Made by a program: the position numbers and the translations under genes. Of a stretch of 64,000 nucleotides of DNA, positions 58,752 to 64,000 are shown piece after piece. Within the stretch, counting starts at the first letter, position 1. Each line of letters opens with the position of its first letter. This stretch comes from Lentinus brumalis (lineage: Eukaryota > Basidiomycota > Agaricomycetes > Polyporales > Polyporaceae): contig MARA01000019.1 of NCBI GenBank assembly GCA_001792895.1, positions 124,001-188,000 of the forward strand. Reading direction: 5' to 3'. The notes below the pieces were generated by a model. It did no database searches and was not told the origin of the DNA. It saw only the letters and a program-made list of their open reading frames with translations.

Positions 58752-59716
58752 TCACCGCGTCCCCTTGCGCCGCTTCGGCGGACGAGGGAACTCTGTCCTG
58801 GACGGGTCCCGGGCGTCCAGAGCCTCCTCCAATGCGTCGAGCTGCGCGGCGAGGAACGGATTCTTCCGCTTGCGCATCTCCATCACACCCTCCAGGCTGT
58901 CTGCGTCGCGCTCCTCGCCCTGCGCGAACGCGTCCCGAAACGCCCGCCATCCCGCGTTCCCGTCGTCTTGTGCATGGGGCCCAGCTGGAGGCGGTGCTCG
59001 GGCGCGAACTGGAAGGGCGAGACCACGGACTCGACTTCCTTCTTGACCGGCCTGTACGCGAGCTTGTCCGCGACCGGCCAGTCCCCGTCGGGCCTCGCGA
59101 GTGCGTCGGTGAAGGCGGAGAGCACGGTCGCATGGGCGAGCAGGAGAGTTCCGCTCTCGTCGTTGAGGCTGACGCGGACGAGGACGCGCAACCTGGCCAT
59201 CATGCTCGTGAGCGGCGCGTTGCCTGGGATGACGAGCATCTCCTCCGGTCGACGCCTGTCGCGGTTCTCGTGCCCGATCCAGCCCAGCTTGCTGCCTGAG
59301 ATAGCGGTGGGATCCAGCCCTGAGCCGAACCTCCCGCCATAGTACCACGGCCGGGATATGAACAGGGACTCGAAGTGTCCGGGGCCGAGGTTGTGCGCGG
59401 TGTGGCGGAGGACGTGCCAGAGGAGGAGCCAGTAGAACGACTCGAGCTCCAGGTCGACGCTCGCTGCGTAGCCACGGGGAGCGTCGATGGCCAGGAAGTG
59501 GTACGCAGTCTCCTGCGCAGGGGAGGTCAGAATGGCATGTCCATGTGGCTTTGGAACACTCACGATCGCCAGGTGGCACTTCAGCTCCGGAGAGCTACGC
59601 ATGCTGAGGAGTGCCGGCCGCTGACCGCTCAAGGTGGTTGTGGCACCTCCCCCTCTCGGAGTGCCATACGACTGCGGACGAGGACAGGGAGCGGAAGAGG
59701 TGACTGTGTTCGCCAT
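58752..59716 (-). CDS. FunK1 C-lobe-only gene, minus strand, one base short
   Basis: Exon 1 is 59716-59564 (MANTVTSSAPCPRPQ...), with an intron 59513-59563 and exon 2 59512-58752. The product has a short novel N-terminus, then AYHFLAIDAP, LELESFYWLLLWHVLRH, IPGNAPLTSMMARLRVLV, RPVKKEVESVV and a charged tail (MRKRKNPFLAAQLDALEEAL; PRPPKRRKGTR). It has no HRD or DFG/DFD motif, so it would be catalytically inactive. The frame breaks at GGGCCCC (about 58977-58983): LQLGP continues as HAQDDGNAGWRAF one frame over. One added base makes the total divisible by three (304 residues). A broken copy lies at 39165-39841. Confidence 0.6.
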
Positions 59717-59788
59717 CTGTGCACAGTGTGGTTCGAAAAGAGCGTACGTGGATGTCCGTGACCGTCGGTGCAAAGGCAAATTTAGGTG

Positions 59789-60063
59789 ACACGACGGGCA
59801 ATGGCCCGTACCACCCCCAGAACAGGCCCGGAAAATCGCCCGAATTGGTCTCCTGTTCTGGTCCAGAACAGCTTTGGAGACAGGACCGGAATCTTTGTAA
59901 GCCGTATAAGGAGCCAATACTGATGGGTCCTTTCGGAGTTACAACTCGTTGTATCCGGCGCTCCGGGCCTGTCACCAAACTATTCTGGACCGGAACCAGG
60001 AATACATACTTACGCATATTCCGGGCCTGTTCTGGGGGTGGTACGGGCCATTGCCCGTCGTGT
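59789..60063. mobile_element. 275-bp MITE-like element with 45-bp perfect inverted repeats
   Basis: Left arm 59789-59833 begins ACACGACGGGCAATGGCCCG. The right arm, 60019-60063, is its exact reverse complement over 45 bases, ending just after GGCCCGGAA on the left. The interior has no ORF of note but contains a near-palindrome, CTGTTCTGGTCCAGAACAG. Length, lack of coding capacity and long perfect arms fit a non-autonomous DNA transposon. No target-site duplication is visible at the flanks (GGTG left, GAGC right). It lies about 70 bp upstream of the FunK1 C-lobe gene's ATG. Confidence 0.75.
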
Positions 60064-60890
60064 GAGCGCCGGTGGTTTACTGCGGGGTTGCTTCCTACTA
60101 TACGGAGGTTCTTCGTAGGAACGACGCCCGTGAGACTAATCGTAGCAAGCATCTATTGACGCGTCGCCCTGCATTTGTCGCTTACCGTTGAAATTTGAAA
60201 CCTGAGCAACCCTCGGGGTAATTAGGCTCTATGTACCACGTTGATCGATACCACAGCTAAATGACGCACTCAAGTTATCCGTTATAGATGCTTTGTGAGC
60301 AATAAGAGCCTTGTCTCCGATGCCTGGAAGGGTCTAGAGAGGCAGTCACTACTTAGGAAAGTCAAGGAGAAAGTTGAACATGCGCGGTAAGTAGTAGCGC
60401 CCGGTGCCCAAGGTTGGAGGTGCGGCAATCGGCCCGAAGGCTGTCCGCAATCAGCCGGAATCCCTAACCACCAAGCCAATCCGCAAGATCAGGTTTGGAG
60501 AGTAGCGATTGGAGCACAACTTAAGGGAAGTGCGACGGCTACACATACTTAAGAGGTACACAATAATCGAAGTACTTAGTCCGAGTCCGAGTCCGAGTCT
60601 GTACCACACACATACGTCTCGGGATACTCAGGGTCGTGTCTCATGAGATAACGGGTGTTGCCTGCTTTCTCATCCTCTAATGTGGTTGGCATGTAAGTGG
60701 GTACCTCAGGCGTCGGTATCGAACCGGTTCTGGCTGTGACAGTCAAGTTCTAGTCCACATAGTGTACTTATTGGAAGATCTGAGTAACGTATAGAGATAG
60801 ATACAGTCACACTAGTACAAGAAACATCAGCAATGGGACGAGGCGTCTTTGTAACAATAGACTCCAAGCACATGGGTAGAGGGACAGCGA
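60064..60890. other. Intergenic; no gene seen
   Basis: Includes a GTCCGA microsatellite (three units near 60580-60600). 3' flank of FunK1 gene 3. Confidence 0.4.
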
Positions 60891-63569
60891 TCACGACTGA
60901 CGGCTACGCCTACTCTTCTTCCGTGAGCCCTTCGATACCTTCGATACAGCGGCGGCGGCAGGCTCCACGGGCGGGAGTTCTCCGAGCAGAGAGCGAGGCG
61001 GGGGAGGAGGCCCCATGGCGTCCGCTTGTGATTTGGATTTCAACCTCTTGCTAGACCGCCGGTCCTCCGGTACAGTGGATGGGCCGGCTTCGGCTCCAGT
61101 GCTCTCCTCGGGAATCGATGAAGGAACATCGAGCTCTGCCTTCGTGCCAGAACGCTTCTTGAGCAAGGAAGAGTCGCTGGCCGCCATCCTGCGGATCGCG
61201 GGGGCCGGCTTGCGAAGGCCTTCCGCGGAGTCCTGCTTGGAACGGGGATCCAGCAGAGTGCACTTGACGCGATCCTCCTCCGGCCATCCGGTTTGCGCCA
61301 GGGCGTCGTCGAAGACTTTGAGGACAGCCTCGTATGTCAAATGGCAGTCCTTGTAGTGAGTTTGTACCATCTTCCCGACGAGAGACTTGAAGTTGGACAT
61401 GAGCTCCGTGAGAGGAGCATTCCCTTCAACCACAAGGGGGTCGCCGAACATGTTGCCCTGCAGAAACAACCACCAAGTCTTCTTCTGTAGCGCACCGTCG
61501 AGGTCGCTGTATTCGAAGACCCGTTCTGACATCGCCTGGCCTAGGTTGTGTCGAGTAAACCGCAAAACGACCCACACAATGACCCAGTAGTATGACTCTA
61601 GGTCGTGGTAGACTCGGTGGATAAGACCGGGGTACCCTTTCAAGATCTCGCAGGACATGAAGTATCGCGTGCCCTAGCACCCGTGTCAGTGATTGTGACG
61701 GCGCGAAGTCTCAAGCTAGAACTCACCGTTTTCTCCTTCAGCTCCGTTCTGTCAATGTTGCTGGAGGCAGGCGCCGGTTCGTGGCCCGGAGCAACGTCGG
61801 TCATGGAGCTGTAGTCGAAGTCGTGCAGGAAACCGCGAGGTCCCTCCGGCGTCGGTTCATCAACAATGAGGACGTTCCCCAAACTGATGTCTCGGTGGAG
61901 GATACCTGCCTTGCGGAACGCGAGTCGATGACCTGTCTACGCATTAGTGACGGTAACAATCATGAGATACAATACATAGTCGGCATACCTCTGATGGCAT
62001 CCCTCAAGGCGGTCACAAGCTCCCTGGTATCCCGGAAGTCTGTCAACGGTCGACCGACCTCTTCGATCACGAAGCGCATATGGCTGCGCTCGCGATAAGT
62101 GTACTCCGAGGTCATAATAATGGTCCAGGTAACCGTTTGATGTTGGGGCCAGGGAAGCGGGGACGACGGTGGATATTGATATGTCGAAGGGGCCGGGAAG
62201 GGCGGTTTAGGAAGCCTGAGATGTCGCTCGTCCGCGAAATCGACGGCGTGAGGAGAGCACAGCTCCCACGCCCGCAGCTCCAGCTGTCCAATGTCTCCGC
62301 CGGCCAGCATCTTCGGGAGACCCCAGCGTTCCTCCTCCGAGATCGTACTTGCCATGCGACGATAGAACACAGCCTCGGGTCGACGCAAAAGCTGACGCCA
62401 CGATTCCTTGAGAATGCATGACTTGACCGCATTTCTGGCGCGCTGGTCCTCTGCATAGGTGTCCTTGATGGCCCGCCATACGATGGTCGATCGCGACATG
62501 AGCCTTGGATTGACGTCGACGACTTGGTAGACGAAGTAGGGGACTACTGTGCCGTCTTGATCATCGTGCACCTCCACCCGCCGCGTCATAAATATGTCCA
62601 TATCCGTACGCTTGACACGAGCGCGCGAGAGGTGTCTCTGCAGCCAAGTATTCTCTTGTATCGTCAAGGGCCGAATGGTCGGGTCGCATCCAACCACAGG
62701 CGAGCCTATGATAGGATGGGTGTAGTGCCAGAAGAAGCGCTGGAGGATATGGAGGTTGTGGCGTAGGTTGAACGGACGACTGACGACACAAACGGTGCGA
62801 TCAAATCGAGCGATGCGGACGATGTCGCCATAGATGCCGAGGACGAAGGAATACAGAAATCCATGGACAAGCATGAGGGTTCGCGCGTTCCGAGCGAGCT
62901 GGATGATGGTGTCCATGTTGGTCGCACCGGTTTTGTGAAGAGGGAAGGGGTCTCCTTTCTCCGTGTCCTTCGCCTCGACGCACATGGAGATGACCTCCCA
63001 TCGGCTGGACCTAGCCTCCACATCGTCGGGAGCCCCAGGAAAGGAGACCGAGATGTCCGGGGATGACTTGGCGTGGTTTGCAGCGAAGGGGCTGAGGGGA
63101 AAGCGGTAGTCGCCGTTGTGCGAGTCCCAGAAGGAGAGTCGGATGTCATCGTCGAAATCGGCCACAAGACTGGCAAGACCATCGCGCTAGAGGAGACGAA
63201 ATGAGGGGGGCGGAGCGTAGGTGGTAGGCGAATATAACGCACCACATGCGGAGTACTTTTCACCTCTAAACCGTCTCCAGGTTCGTACTCAGAGAAAGCG
63301 TTGGCGTCGACAGTGAGATTGGCGGATTCGTACGGAGACGAGCAGGGGACGAGTTCGTCGAGGTACTCCTCCAAGGGAAGGTCGGAGAGAAGTATCCTCC
63401 CGTCGAGCTCTGAAGCCCAACCACTCTGCACGGAAGCACCGGTGCTGTAAACATCTTGTTTCCCGTTAGCATACTTGATACCCTTAGGCTTGTGAGGAGT
63501 GGCTTCAGACTCTGCCGTACCTGAGCTGGAGCAGGCAGAGCTGCGTAGAGAAGAGCTTGAGAAGGACAT
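60891..63569 (-). CDS. FunK1-type fungal protein kinase 3
   Basis: Exons in transcription order: 63569-63521, 63454-63243, 63186-61989, 61932-61727 and 61673-60891, closing to 815 residues with no frame break. Exons 2, 3 and 4 have exactly the lengths of FunK1 gene 1 (212, 1198, 206). Catalytic loop ILHRDISLGNVLIVDE; metal motif GFLHDFDYSSM; C-lobe YHDLESYYWVIVWVVL. The N-terminal domain has SFPGAPDD and ISMCVEAKDTEKGDPF. The C-terminus is longer than in gene 1 and basic (KRLKSKSQAD; GSRKKSRRSRQS), likely a nuclear localisation signal. By eye exon 3 is about nine-tenths identical to gene 1, but the C-lobe exon only about seven-tenths. Activity is plausible (HRD and DFD present); substrate unknown. 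Confidence 0.88.
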
Positions 63570-64000
63570 TTATACTGGCAGGTGGTGGTCGGAGAGAACA
63601 ATGGTCGGTGTGGAAGCGCGCTGTAAATGGCAAGGGGCCCCAGCCACAGCCGGCATCAAGGCGTGGACATTTGATCGAGGCACAAAGAGTCACTGACCAA
63701 AATCTGTGCAACAATGCCACCGATACTTTGGGCGTGGCTGATGGTCCGCCGGACGCCGGCGCGGAGGTGGGGCACGGGTGGTGGATAATGGGTGGTTATT
63801 GGGGTCGGAGCAATTCAGAAAAAAGGTAACAAGACAACAGGGACTCAGGATACCAGTACTGGGATGCTGTCCTCGGACAGCGGTAGCTGCGAATTTATGG
63901 GATCAATAAAGGACGAGTCGGACAAAACGCGTTTGACCACCTACTCCGAGTGACACGTGCCCTGAGTCAGGATCCACAATGCAAGAGTCTCAAATTGGAT
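63570..64000. other. 5' flank of FunK1 gene 3; no other gene
   Basis: No supportable ORF. The first 100 bases upstream of the ATG resemble the 5' flank of FunK1 gene 1 near 32560-32650, so the duplication includes promoter-proximal DNA. Confidence 0.4.

Overview
The window reads as nuclear DNA of a filamentous basidiomycete, most likely an Agaricomycete of the Polyporales type (the order is inferred). Introns are short (about 45-80 bp), many to a gene, and begin GTRNGT with a CTNA-like branch site. Coding DNA is GC-rich. The gene content also fits: FunK1-type fungal protein kinases, F-box/leucine-rich-repeat proteins, a stand-alone SRA-YDG protein and a SAM-domain protein. I spliced the genes by eye and used frame closure (total exon length divisible by three) as the main check.

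Layout. (1) 1-22 kb is a decaying tandem array. An acidic, Ser-rich protein gene (to 1947), an A1-like aspartic peptidase gene (7590-10027) and two F-box genes on the minus strand (10360-12126, 16627-18338) stand among broken copies of the same families. (2) 22.5-30 kb is better kept: the SRA-YDG gene (22505-23744), an unknown small gene (24203-25031), a 784-residue RS-rich protein with a C-terminal membrane segment (25198-27975, minus) and a small unknown gene (29153-29994, minus). Three clusters of TGCGCA-rich repeats lie in this part. (3) 30-40 kb holds an intact F-box gene, an F-box relic, two FunK1 kinase genes (32653-35276, 36096-38960) and a FunK1 relic. (4) 39.9-49.3 kb is bounded by two nearly identical 1.59-kb direct copies. 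Between them I can support only a SAM-domain gene (42820-43859, minus). (5) 49.5-64 kb has clusters of TGACGCGAC repeats, an F-box gene, a FunK1 C-lobe gene, an isochorismatase-like hydrolase (56914-57530), another FunK1 C-lobe gene, a 275-bp inverted-repeat element (59789-60063) and a third full FunK1 gene (60891-63569, minus), which is an inverted copy of the 32.6-kb one.

How the parts relate. The region is accessory DNA shaped by family expansion. FunK1 kinases and F-box proteins (presumed SCF ubiquitin-ligase substrate adaptors) both occur as intact genes, truncated genes and relics, in direct and inverted orientation. I see no operon-like logic, and no pathway joins the families.

The most practical observation is that six otherwise well-kept genes each miss exactly one base, and in each the frame breaks at or beside a run of C or G. 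That points to consensus under-calling of C/G homopolymers more than to six separate mutations, so these genes should not be called dead until checked. No CRISPR array, rRNA gene or convincing tRNA gene was seen. Splice coordinates are by eye and may be off by one or two bases.
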